Shown here piece by piece: positions 18,623 to 27,367 of a DNA stretch of 64,000 nt. Positions within the stretch are counted from its first letter, which is position 1. Each line of letters starts with the position of its first letter. The stretch is from an uncultured Aquimarina sp. (lineage in GTDB: Bacteria > Bacteroidota > Bacteroidia > Flavobacteriales > Flavobacteriaceae): contig CANMLW010000003.1 in assembly GCA_947498705.1 (NCBI GenBank), forward strand, positions 230,194-294,193. The letters run 5' to 3'. Below the pieces are notes generated by a model. It had not been told where the DNA came from and searched no databases. It saw only the letters and a program-made list of their open reading frames with translations. A program made the position numbers and the translations under genes.

Positions 18623-19000
18623 TGATTACTATTTTTTTTAACTGTATCGCTACTGCTAAGGAAAACAAACGTCATTAATTGTTTCAAATTTGTTGCTTTT
18701 TATTCGTTAGCAGTATCGATAAAACATAGTTAACATACACTTCTATAGTGTCAATTCATTGGGCATTATTAAACAATAAATTTATTGTCACCTTACCCAA
18801 CACCTATTATAATTTCTGTATCAAAAACAGCTTTTTAAATTATTCTTGTCTACCAACCTGTCTCTACTATAATTTAAAATACACTTTATGCAGTGAAACG
18901 GTACTTTTATACATTTATACTTGCAGTTTATACATTTATATAGCAAAAAATAATATCTATTATTATATTTAGAAGAATCAATTTAAACCAGCTATATATC
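18623..19000. other. Gap upstream of the giant secreted protein, with inverted and direct repeats
   Basis: A near-perfect 15-bp inverted repeat, TATCGCTACTGCTAA (18645-18659) and TTAGCAGTATCGATA (18707-18721), has one mismatch and a 47-base loop. A 14-bp direct repeat lies at 18906-18919 and 18927-18940. TATATTTA, near 18964-18971, is one base off a -7 box for the gene at 19001. No credible ORF. Confidence 0.45.
18906..18940. repeat. 14-bp direct repeat with 21-bp period
   Basis: TTTATACATTTATA occurs exactly at 18906-18919 and 18927-18940. The 21-bp period is two helical turns, which puts both copies on one DNA face, as in activator sites. It lies 61-95 bp upstream of the start of the gene at 19001, just behind its likely promoter. 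Confidence 0.6.
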
Positions 19001-22000
19001 ATGAAAAAATCGCTTCACACATTCAAATCATTGATTTGGATTACTGCTGTGTTAGGTAGCATTACCTTTGGAACAGCACAATCCCAAAAAACACCCCAAC
19101 TAACCAAAGGCAAAGTAAAAACTCAAAACAGAGGACATCAACTTTACAAACTTTCAAAACTTCATAGCAACACTTCTCAAATCCAAAAAGCGGGTGACAA
19201 CGCATTAGAGAGAATGAAATATGAAATTGAAAGGACTAAAGACCCCAAGACAAATACTGTTCCTAAAGGTATAAAAGATGCCGAAATTGCTTTTTCGAGT
19301 AGAATTGCCAAAGGAAATGACTCTAAGCAATCACTTGCCAGAGGTTCTAAATCAACAAAATCTAAGGATTTTTCTTACTGGAAAAATCGAGGCCCCTATA
19401 ATGTAGGAGGAAGAACAAGAGCTTTGGCACTTGATATGACCAACGAAAATGTAATTTTTGCAGGAGGTGTATCTGGCGGATTATGGCGTTCTTCTGATAG
19501 CGGAAAAACCTGGAGAAAAGTAACTAGTCAGCGACAAAGCCCTAGTATCACCGCTATTGCTCAGGATCCAAGACCAGGCAAACATCATATTTGGTATTAT
19601 GGTACCGGAGAACTGATAGGTAATAGTGCCCGAGCAGGAGGAGCTCCTTTTGATGGAACAGGAATTTTTAAATCTACCAATGGCGGAAGAACCTGGAGGT
19701 TGCTAGAAGCCACCAATGATGACAACGTAACAACTCCTTCTCCTTTTGATAGGATCAATTCTTTGGTTGTTAACCCAACAAACGGTGATATCATTGTAGG
19801 AACTTTTAATGGAGTCCATAGATCACAAGACGGAGGAAACTCGTTTGAAGAGGTATTAGAAGGTGGTCCAGAAAATACTACTGAAGTAGCAGTGACTTCT
19901 ACAGGGCAAATTTATGCCACTATAGATGATGATGGAGTTCCTAATACTGGAATTTTTACCAGTACAACAGCAGATAAAGAAGATTGGACCAAAATATCCC
20001 CAGCGTCTTATCCAGATGTATATAGAACCGTTATAGGAATTGATCCTTCTAACGAAAACATCGTATATTTCTTTGCCGCTGATGGAATCGGAAATCAAGG
20101 AAACTTCCTGTTTAAATACAATGCCAATGCAACAGCCCCAGAAGAAACCTGGACCGATCTTAGCCCTAACCTACCAACAACTATTGGAGGGTTTGTAGGT
20201 AATCTTAACATACAAGGAGGGTATAACATGGTTGTTAAAGTAAGCCCTGCTGACCCCAATCTAATATTTATCGGAGGGACCAATTTATACCGTTCTACTA
20301 CAGGGTTTACAACACCCACAGGAAAAGAAGGATGGGTTGCAGGATACTCTCCCTTAAATAATATAACGCTATATCCAGATCAACATCCAGATCAGCATGC
20401 ATTGGTTTTCTATCCTTCAAACCCTAATAAAGCTTTATCAGGGACAGACGGAGGAGTTTTTGTCACCGAAGACATTACCGCTAATCTTTCTGAAAATGAG
20501 CCTGTAGATTGGGTATCATTAAACAATGGTTACCTTACTACACAACCCTATCATGTATCATTTGATCCATCAGCTGTTAGCGATAATCTTCTAGCAGGTT
20601 TTCAGGATAATAGTACTTGGTTTACTTCTTCTAATGATCCAAAAGATCCTTGGAGAGATCAATTTAGTGGTGATGGTGCTTATTCTGCAATTGCAGACGA
20701 AGGAAAAGTACAATACGTATCCTCTCAATTCGGAAACATATACCGATTGAATGTTAATGAAAACGGAGAAGAAACATCATTCACTAAGGTTGCTCCTCCC
20801 GCAAGCGGCTTTAGATTTGTTACTCCATTTATTCTAGACCCGAATAATGATAATATTATGTATGTTCCTGCAGGGAATAGTGTTTGGAGAAATAACAACC
20901 TTGATGAAATTCCATTATTTTCTAACTCGTCTACACCTGTTAACTGGGTAAGATTAGAAAATTCTGAAACTCCGGCAGGAAGTACAATCACATCCTTAGA
21001 TATTTCTACATACCCTGTGGCAAACCGATTGTATTACGGTACTAATAACGGAGGGATTTATAGAATGGACAACGCTATCGTAGATAATCAGGAAGCGGTT
21101 GACCTCTCGACAGGAAAAGGACTTCCTGCGGGATTTGTAAACGATATTAATGTAGATCCATCTAATGATAGTAGAGTAATTGTAACCTTCTCAAATTATA
21201 ATGTAATTAGTCTATTTTATACTGAAGATGCAGGAGAAACATGGACCAATATCAGCGGAAACCTAGAAGAAAATGCCGACGGTACCGGTAATGGTCCTTC
21301 TGTAAGAAGTACTGCTTTTTTTGGAGGAAGTCAAGGCTTTTTGGGGTCTCTACTACAAAAAGTATATGCAGCAACCAGTACAGGACTATATTATACTTAT
21401 GGCCTAAGAGGAGAGAATACACGTTGGTACAAAGAAGAATTTATTATCGGTAATGCTGTTGCAGACGAGGTTGTAACCAGAAAAGATGGTTTTATAGCAT
21501 TAGCAGCTCATGGCAATGGATTGTTTAGTGCAAAATTCCCTGTTTTTAATGAAGTACCAGAACCTTCTTTAAGAGTTGCCTATTCTATCGCAGATATTCG
21601 TACAGGAAACAGAGATACTCAAAAAATAAACATCAAAGATCTGTTTGTTCATTCTAATGGAGATCCTATTGATATAGAAATTGCCAACTCTAATTCAGAA
21701 CTAGTGGCAGCCTCTATCGAAAATGATTCTTTGGTACTAGATTTAGACCCATCACAATTAGGGGAGGTAACTGTAAATCTTATTGCAACTTCGGGACCAG
21801 AGCAGGTATCAGAAGGGCTTACTATTACCTTGGTAGAACCAGGAATTTATGATCAAATAGGTTCGTTAGCAGGAAGTACAACCTCAGAAAACATTACTGA
21901 TTTTAGTATTTTAACGCAATCTGCAGATGATTTTACAGTTCCCGAAGGAAATACCTGGACAGTAGAAAGAATATTAGCATATGGCTCCTCTGGTTCATCC

Positions 22001-22660
22001 AAATTAACCAATGTAACTGTAATTATATACAATGATGACCAAGGAAAACCAGGAGAAGAAGTATACAATAGTGGTGTGGTTGCTCCAATCTCTAACTCAT
22101 CAGACCCTGCTTTAAATATTCAGTTACCAGAAGCACAAGTATTAAGTAGTGGAAATTATTGGGTATCTGTGTATACCACAATGGATTTTTTACCAGAAGG
22201 AAACAGATGGTTCTGGTTAACACAAAGTGAACATGTAGGTGTCGAATCTCATTTCAAAAATGAAGATGACTTTTTCGGAACAGGAGCGACTGATTGGACT
22301 CCAACTTCTGTAGCATTTCAAAGAGATCCTAGCGATCAGATTTTCCAAATTTTTGGAACCGTTGACGAGAATGCACAAGAAGAAAAGCAACTTGCTACTT
22401 TAAAAACCATAGAAAAAAGTGTTACGACATCTCCCAATCCTTCATCAGATAGATTTACTTTTAATTTTAACAATATAGCATCCAAAGAAAAGGTATCTAT
22501 CAAAATTTACAATATTGTAGGTAATGAAGTATTCTCTAGATCAAGTATTGATACAAGTTCTGATCTTATCTGGGATGCTTCAGAAATGGCTTCTGGTTTT
22601 TATGTGGTAAAAATACTGGCAGGAACCCACAAGCAAGCTTTTAAAATTTTAAAACAATAA
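19001..22660 (+). CDS. Giant secreted Asp-box (sortilin/VPS10-like) protein with type IX secretion C-terminal domain
   Basis: 1219 aa. A Sec signal peptide ends near FGTAQS. Residues about 130-850 form a beta-propeller region with repeated Asp-box motifs, among them SSDSGKTW, STNGGRTW, SQDGGNSF and TEDAGETW. A linker and a carbohydrate-binding-like domain follow. The last 80 residues are a Por-type sorting domain (SPNPSSDRFTFNF, VSIKIYNIVGNEVFS, ASGFYVVKILAGTHKQAFKILK), so it should be exported by the type IX system and attached to the cell surface or released. Propellers of this class appear in glycosidase-like and adhesive surface proteins; no catalytic residues were identified. Confidence 0.88.
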   Translation: MKKSLHTFKSLIWITAVLGSITFGTAQSQKTPQLTKGKVKTQNRGHQLYKLSKLHSNTSQIQKAGDNALERMKYEIERTKDPKTNTVPKGIKDAEIAFSSRIAKGNDSKQSLARGSKSTKSKDFSYWKNRGPYNVGGRTRALALDMTNENVIFAGGVSGGLWRSSDSGKTWRKVTSQRQSPSITAIAQDPRPGKHHIWYYGTGELIGNSARAGGAPFDGTGIFKSTNGGRTWRLLEATNDDNVTTPSPFDRINSLVVNPTNGDIIVGTFNGVHRSQDGGNSFEEVLEGGPENTTEVAVTSTGQIYATIDDDGVPNTGIFTSTTADKEDWTKISPASYPDVYRTVIGIDPSNENIVYFFAADGIGNQGNFLFKYNANATAPEETWTDLSPNLPTTIGGFVGNLNIQGGYNMVVKVSPADPNLIFIGGTNLYRSTTGFTTPTGKEGWVAGYSPLNNITLYPDQHPDQHALVFYPSNPNKALSGTDGGVFVTEDITANLSENEPVDWVSLNNGYLTTQPYHVSFDPSAVSDNLLAGFQDNSTWFTSSNDPKDPWRDQFSGDGAYSAIADEGKVQYVSSQFGNIYRLNVNENGEETSFTKVAPPASGFRFVTPFILDPNNDNIMYVPAGNSVWRNNNLDEIPLFSNSSTPVNWVRLENSETPAGSTITSLDISTYPVANRLYYGTNNGGIYRMDNAIVDNQEAVDLSTGKGLPAGFVNDINVDPSNDSRVIVTFSNYNVISLFYTEDAGETWTNISGNLEENADGTGNGPSVRSTAFFGGSQGFLGSLLQKVYAATSTGLYYTYGLRGENTRWYKEEFIIGNAVADEVVTRKDGFIALAAHGNGLFSAKFPVFNEVPEPSLRVAYSIADIRTGNRDTQKINIKDLFVHSNGDPIDIEIANSNSELVAASIENDSLVLDLDPSQLGEVTVNLIATSGPEQVSEGLTITLVEPGIYDQIGSLAGSTTSENITDFSILTQSADDFTVPEGNTWTVERILAYGSSGSSKLTNVTVIIYNDDQGKPGEEVYNSGVVAPISNSSDPALNIQLPEAQVLSSGNYWVSVYTTMDFLPEGNRWFWLTQSEHVGVESHFKNEDDFFGTGATDWTPTSVAFQRDPSDQIFQIFGTVDENAQEEKQLATLKTIEKSVTTSPNPSSDRFTFNFNNIASKEKVSIKIYNIVGNEVFSRSSIDTSSDLIWDASEMASGFYVVKILAGTHKQAFKILKQ

Positions 22661-22670
22661 AGACAATTAA

Positions 22671-22706
22671 AAAATAAGGAGTTAGCATATGCTAACTCCT
22701 TATTTT
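22671..22706. terminator. 36-bp perfect palindrome acting as terminator
   Basis: A 36-bp perfect palindrome (arms 22671-22688 and 22689-22706) centred on GCATATGC, with A-run before and T-run after. It begins 10 bp after the 19001 gene's stop and ends 11 bp before the next start codon. Confidence 0.8.
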
Positions 22707-22717
22707 ATTTTATAACT

Positions 22718-23173
22718 ATGTACAAAATTCTATATATAACATTAGTAATCATCACTATTTCTTTCTCTTGCAAATCAATCTCTTTTGCTCAAGAAAAAAA
22801 AATAAATCAAACAACACCATTCCCCAAAAAAGAAAAGCAAATAACTCCAGCTCCAAGTCAATTAAGTCCTAACGCAATACAACTAACCGCAGAAATTTAT
22901 GACATTCTAAGTGGTTTTAACGTATGTGACAGAAATTACAAAAAAGCCATTTTGATAAAGATCAAAATTGTATCAAACGGTTTTGCTGTTGTAAATCCCT
23001 TATCTACAGGACAAGAAATAACTTTAGGAATTCACAAATCCTTATTAGAAGGGCTCAATCAAGAACCCGAAAAACTAAAGGTAAAGCATCATGTTTCGGT
23101 TATAGTTCGTGAAAGATTATGTCTGGACGCTAGCATCCCTTCTTATGAAATTACTTCTATTATTTCTAAATAA
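22718..23173 (+). CDS. Exported protein of unknown function
   Basis: 151 aa. The hydrophobic N-terminus ends either at a signal peptidase I site (SFAQ/EKK) or at a possible lipobox Cys (ISFSC). A Lys/Pro/Thr-rich linker (30-50) is followed by a small mixed domain with two cysteines (NVCDRNY, RLCLDA). I do not recognise the family. The start lies only 11 bp beyond a strong terminator, so it either has a promoter hidden in that palindrome or is expressed by read-through. It is convergent with the zinc-ribbon gene and ends 1 bp from its stop. Confidence 0.65.
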   Translation: MYKILYITLVIITISFSCKSISFAQEKKINQTTPFPKKEKQITPAPSQLSPNAIQLTAEIYDILSGFNVCDRNYKKAILIKIKIVSNGFAVVNPLSTGQEITLGIHKSLLEGLNQEPEKLKVKHHVSVIVRERLCLDASIPSYEITSIISK

Positions 23174-24277
23174 TCAAGCATTATTTGAAATCCAGATAAC
23201 CACACCGATAACAAGGATCACAAAAATCACAAAGAAGAATATTTTCCAGAAAGAGTATGGCCTGTTACCAGCAATATTTCCTGTTTGTCCATTTATAAAA
23301 AAATTATATTTTTTACCGCTGTATCGATAGGCACTTATATAAACAGGAAGCAAAATGTGCTTAAATGTTTCTTCTGTTAATTTCATATCTATATCATGCA
23401 CTCTTTGCGTATCTCCTCCAATATCAACACGAGCCCAAGATATTGCAATATTTTTTGCTTCTTTGGTAGATGCTAAATGTCCATCTTTTAAGGGGATGGT
23501 ATATTTTTCTGTAACAAACCCTGCCAAAAATTTTGTGTTAAAAGACTCTAGCCCCTCCAAATTCCAATTAGAAATCTTTTTAGGGATTGGGTTTTTACGT
23601 TGATGAGATGCTTTGATCAACGTATCATCTACAAAGCCACTTATTGCCCCACTTGCTGGAGTCCATCGAGTTCTTCTTTCTTGTCGTGTTTTTGTGACTG
23701 TTTTTCCGTTTACCGTAGTTGTATAAGGAACATTTACATAATAATAATCTCCTCTTTGACCGGTATAATTGGCATGCAGTTGTGCATCAAAAGTCCAATA
23801 GGGTAAATACAATCCTTTTGTATGCTGTGGATCTAATGCGGCTTTTTTAAGATTATTTGGAGCAAACCACAATCCTTTTACCCATTTAGAAAAAATCTGA
23901 TGTGATTTTTTTTGATCAAACTGAAAAGGCAATACAGCACCAGGCAAGATCCAATCTTCTTTATAAGCGTCTTCAATTATAAGAGGCATCGTACAATATA
24001 CACAATGAAGTGATTTATAATTCTCTTCGATATGTTGATTTGCGCCACAATTTTTACAATGCAACATCATGATCTCTTCTGAGTGAGACTGAGAGCCCAT
24101 TTCGTCAAGATATGGTTTCAATTCTAATTCCTGAAACCCATTTTCATCGGGGGGAATAACTTCGTGATGACCGCAATATTCGCAATTAATTTCTGTAGTA
24201 CCTGGCTTATATTTTAGTTCGGCCCCACAATTAATGCACGCTTTTTTTAGTTCTGAAACTACTTTTTCTTCTTCCAT
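23174..24277 (-). CDS. Zinc-ribbon membrane protein
   Basis: 367 aa. Two zinc ribbons occupy the N-terminus: CINCGAELKYKPGTTEINCEYCG in two CxxC knuckles (about 14-37), and CKNCGANQHIEENYKSLHCVYC (about 74-95). A large middle domain with paired tyrosines (YLPYWTFDAQLHANYTGQRGDYYYV) has no function I can name. A C-terminal transmembrane helix (about 345-363, FFFVIFVILVIGVVIWI) ends the protein. Such proteins are often annotated loosely as helicase-like or TFIIB-type zinc-finger proteins; there is no helicase motif. It lies 150 bp downstream of an SPFH-domain gene on the same strand and may act with it. Confidence 0.7.
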   Translation of the reverse strand: MEEEKVVSELKKACINCGAELKYKPGTTEINCEYCGHHEVIPPDENGFQELELKPYLDEMGSQSHSEEIMMLHCKNCGANQHIEENYKSLHCVYCTMPLIIEDAYKEDWILPGAVLPFQFDQKKSHQIFSKWVKGLWFAPNNLKKAALDPQHTKGLYLPYWTFDAQLHANYTGQRGDYYYVNVPYTTTVNGKTVTKTRQERRTRWTPASGAISGFVDDTLIKASHQRKNPIPKKISNWNLEGLESFNTKFLAGFVTEKYTIPLKDGHLASTKEAKNIAISWARVDIGGDTQRVHDIDMKLTEETFKHILLPVYISAYRYSGKKYNFFINGQTGNIAGNRPYSFWKIFFFVIFVILVIGVVIWISNNA

Positions 24278-24427
24278 AACATCATTATCTCGCCATAAGA
24301 CGAGAACTCATAAAATTGTATGTTCTACCACACACTTCATATCAAAAACTTAGAGGATATACGTATGTAAAGTATTTTATCGAGGTTGATCTGATTTACC
24401 ACCAACCTCGAATAATGGATTTGTTTT

Positions 24428-25570
24428 TTAATTACCTGGTAAAGGAGGAGGTGTGTTACCACCCAAAAATGATTTTAATTCTTCGATATCCTTTAATGCT
24501 GTCCAATTGCTCATGCCCTGTTTCCAGATTAAAGAATCTTTATTTATAGTTCTATTGGCGAACAAAGTTTTTAATTGATCAAATGACACAGGGCCTGCTT
24601 GTTGCCCATTTTGCGCATAAAAGTATTGCACCTGTACAGGTATTGGAGGCGGAGCAACCGGTGCTGTTTGTTGTGGTTGTATTACTTGCTGTTGTCCTCC
24701 TGCCATGGGATTCATCATTCCTCCCATTTGCTGGGCCAATACAAATCCCATACCCATACCCATACCTGCTCCTGCAGTACCTCCTTCGTTAGCCGCCGCG
24801 GCTTCGATTGCTTTCGCCGTCTTAAATTTGGTCAATTTATCAAGGTCCAATTTATCAATTCTACTATACTCGAATATTTCTTTTTTCAAATCCTCTGGCA
24901 TAGAAACGTTCTCGATATAGAACTTTTCTAATGAAATACCCACCGAATTAAATTCGGGTTGCATTACAGATAAACAAGTTTCTGACAACTCTGAGGTATT
25001 CGCAGCATACAGCTCTATAGGTAGATTGGCCTCGCCGACAGTATCTGTAAACCTAGTTGATATTAAGCTTTTAAGGTGCTCATTAATTTCAAAATTGGTA
25101 AAATTCGCATCGGTACCTACTATATCTATTATGAACTTACCAGCATCATTAATTTTGAATGCATACGTACCAAAGGCTCGAATTTCTACTAATCCAAATC
25201 GATCATCATTTAATGTTATTGGATTCTTTGTACCCCATTTTTCGTTGGTAAACAAATGTGTGTTTACAAAATATACTTCAGCTTTAAACGGGCTGTTAAA
25301 TCCGTATTTCCATCCTTTTAACGTTGTTAAAATCGGAAGATTTTGCGTAGTAAGTGTGTAGGTTCCTGGTGTAAACACATCTGCTAATTGTCCTTCATTT
25401 ACAAAAACTGCTGTTTGTCCTTCTCTAACAATTAACTGCGCCCCATTTTTTATTTCATTTTGATAGCGTTCAAATCTATGAACAATAGTATCATCTGTAT
25501 AGTCCAACCACTCGATTATATCTATAAATTCGTGGCTTAGCTTTTTCTTAATTTCGTCAAAAATTCCCAT
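24428..25570 (-). CDS. SPFH/YdjI-type membrane-scaffold protein with C-terminal GYF_2 domain
   Basis: 380 aa. Residues about 40-260 form an SPFH (band-7-like) domain of the YdjI or virion-core class, with VREGQTAVFVNEGQLADVF and EFNSVGISLEKFYIENVSMPEDL. A Gly/Ala/Met-rich low-complexity stretch (about 265-300) and a Pro/Gln linker follow. The C-terminal GYF_2 domain is visible in YAQNGQQAGPVSFDQLKTLF and LIWKQGMSNWTAL. There is no signal peptide. In Bacillus, YdjI helps phage-shock type membrane protection. The neighbour zinc-ribbon membrane protein is a plausible anchor. Confidence 0.78.
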   Translation of the reverse strand: MGIFDEIKKKLSHEFIDIIEWLDYTDDTIVHRFERYQNEIKNGAQLIVREGQTAVFVNEGQLADVFTPGTYTLTTQNLPILTTLKGWKYGFNSPFKAEVYFVNTHLFTNEKWGTKNPITLNDDRFGLVEIRAFGTYAFKINDAGKFIIDIVGTDANFTNFEINEHLKSLISTRFTDTVGEANLPIELYAANTSELSETCLSVMQPEFNSVGISLEKFYIENVSMPEDLKKEIFEYSRIDKLDLDKLTKFKTAKAIEAAAANEGGTAGAGMGMGMGFVLAQQMGGMMNPMAGGQQQVIQPQQTAPVAPPPIPVQVQYFYAQNGQQAGPVSFDQLKTLFANRTINKDSLIWKQGMSNWTALKDIEELKSFLGGNTPPPLPGN

Positions 25571-25651
25571 CGATGAATTAGTTTTTAAATTTGTGTCCTA
25601 AAACTACAAAATAGAAAGGGTGAAGAAAAGTTTTTTTTAGCCAAACTAAAA

Positions 25652-25681
25652 ACCTCAAAGATTACATATACTCTTTGAGGT
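25652..25681 (-). terminator. Terminator of the collagen-like lipoprotein gene
   Basis: ACCTCAAAG (25652-25660) pairs with CTTTGAGGT (25673-25681). Read on the minus strand it is followed by TTTTAG. It lies 36 bp beyond the stop at 25718. Confidence 0.75.
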
Positions 25682-25717
25682 CTTGACTACCTTTATTAAG
25701 TTTTAATGCTGTTACTG

Positions 25718-26224
25718 CTAATCCTTCAAATTATAGAGACTTTCAATTTCTTTATAATTAGAAAAATCGATTGAATTAGCGTCTACACCAGCAACTAATA
25801 TAAATCTAAGCTTTAAATTAGATTGCGTAAAAGTGGCCTTTAGTGTAGCTTTTCCGACTTCGATTTTATCTATTTCTAATATTATTTGCTGACCAAGACT
25901 TAATGGCAATGTCTCCCAATAATCATTTCCTGTTACGGTGACATAAGCAACTACAAAACCGGTATCATAAATTTCTTGTGTTAATTCGGGAATATCAAAT
26001 ACATTATTACTACCGTTATTGATAGTTTGATTTTCGAATAAAACAGAAATCACATTCGCATTTCCATCTTGCCCCGTTGCACCAGTGGCTCCTGTCGCAC
26101 CTGTTACCCCATCTTTTCCATCAATTCCATTTACACCATCTTCTCCATCTTCTGAAGAACATGAGGTAATACTTAAAATCAACACTAAAGCAATACTCTT
26201 TAAAAAAATCCTTACTATTTTCAT
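25718..26224 (-). CDS. Collagen-like lipoprotein
   Basis: 168 aa. The lipobox SITSC and the acidic SSEDGED that follows point to an outer-membrane, perhaps surface, lipoprotein. Residues about 27-53 are Gly-X-Y repeats (GVNGIDGKDG, then three GAT units and GQDG). Residues 55-168 are a beta-sandwich-like domain with no family I recognise. The repeats are too few for a stable long triple helix but fit a short trimeric stalk. It is a single-gene unit with its own terminator. Confidence 0.75.
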   Translation of the reverse strand: MKIVRIFLKSIALVLILSITSCSSEDGEDGVNGIDGKDGVTGATGATGATGQDGNANVISVLFENQTINNGSNNVFDIPELTQEIYDTGFVVAYVTVTGNDYWETLPLSLGQQIILEIDKIEVGKATLKATFTQSNLKLRFILVAGVDANSIDFSNYKEIESLYNLKD

Positions 26225-26434
26225 ACCTAATTACATTATTTTGTGTGAATAATTAATTGTAAATATGCGCTGTTACAATAACCACACATACATATCTACA
26301 ATCTTAATAATGCAAAGATGAAGCAAGTCTATTTCATCATCAAGAGGTTAATGCCCTAATTAAACAGAGGTAAAACCATAAGACTAAAGCGTTTAATCTC
26401 CTGTCTTTATAAAGTCATTAGCCCTGTTACCCCA

Positions 26435-27163
26435 TTAGTTCCTCCCTTTTTCGTTCGGATACAATTTATATACTGGATCACTCTGCCACCATTCTTTGGT
26501 TTCGACGTCCATGATGGTAAGAGGTCCTTTAAAAGCTGCCCCCGTATCGATATTCCATACACCTGTTGCATGTACCGGTATCGTTTTATTAATTCTGGTT
26601 ACCGGGGTATGGCCAATATAAATTTCATCAAAAAGTAATAATCTTTTAGGGTACTTATCGTCTGTTTCTTCGAGTTTTGGGTCTAAGGCTAATGCCGTTT
26701 CCCACAATGTTCTATCCCAATAGCATAGTTTATTAAAATATTCTTTATGTGGACCGTGAAGGCTTGTGAAACCTGCATGTACAAATAACCTATTATCACT
26801 ATCTATATGATAATCGAATAGGTTTTCATAAAACAAAAGATGTTCCTTGATCTGGTTATCTGGTATCTTCTCATAAGAATTCATTGTGGCTTGCCCCCCA
26901 TGTTTTACCCATTCTGGGTAAAAGGCTTCTTGAGTAAGCCACGTATAACATAAATCATCATGATTTCCTCTAATAAAAATACAATTATACGATGTTTTTA
27001 GTTCTATTAACAATGAGATCACCTGCGCACTATCACTCCACCCATCTACGTAATCTCCTAAAAAAATAAGCGTATCATTCCTGGTTATTTTTACTTTTTC
27101 TAATACTTGTTCTAAGGCTTTTAACCCTCCATGAATGTCTCCTACGACTAATTTTCTTCCCAT
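26435..27163 (-). CDS. Metallophosphoesterase of the PPP serine/threonine phosphatase type
   Basis: 242 aa. It has the metal-binding motifs of the PPP family: GDIHG (8-12), GDYVDG (about 36-41), GNHD (about 65-68), and later histidines in HAGFTS and GHTPVT. It would hydrolyse a phosphomonoester (protein phosphate or a dinucleotide polyphosphate) using two metals. No signal peptide, so cytoplasmic. It stands alone between two short gaps. Confidence 0.88.
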   Translation of the reverse strand: MGRKLVVGDIHGGLKALEQVLEKVKITRNDTLIFLGDYVDGWSDSAQVISLLIELKTSYNCIFIRGNHDDLCYTWLTQEAFYPEWVKHGGQATMNSYEKIPDNQIKEHLLFYENLFDYHIDSDNRLFVHAGFTSLHGPHKEYFNKLCYWDRTLWETALALDPKLEETDDKYPKRLLLFDEIYIGHTPVTRINKTIPVHATGVWNIDTGAAFKGPLTIMDVETKEWWQSDPVYKLYPNEKGRN

Positions 27164-27367
27164 ATATTAAATACTGATTTTGCAATGATTTATGTTTACT
27201 ATATTTATTTGGTTACTAAATTATTTACACACATCAAAACGTTTTTTACAATTGCCATTATGGTAAAATACTGCCAAATAAGGAGGTTTGTTTATAGATC
27301 GTTAAACTGTGACTACTTTTAGAAAGTCATCACTTTATCAATACCAAACTTGATGAATATTGATCTT

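Noticed and set aside
18748..18972. 74-codon frame before the giant secreted protein
   Set aside because: Tyr/Ile/Leu composition of AT-rich non-coding DNA; overlaps the 14-bp direct repeat.
23174..24277. Helicase (PriA-like) for the zinc-ribbon protein
   Set aside because: Such labels exist for relatives, but there is no Walker motif or helicase motif here.
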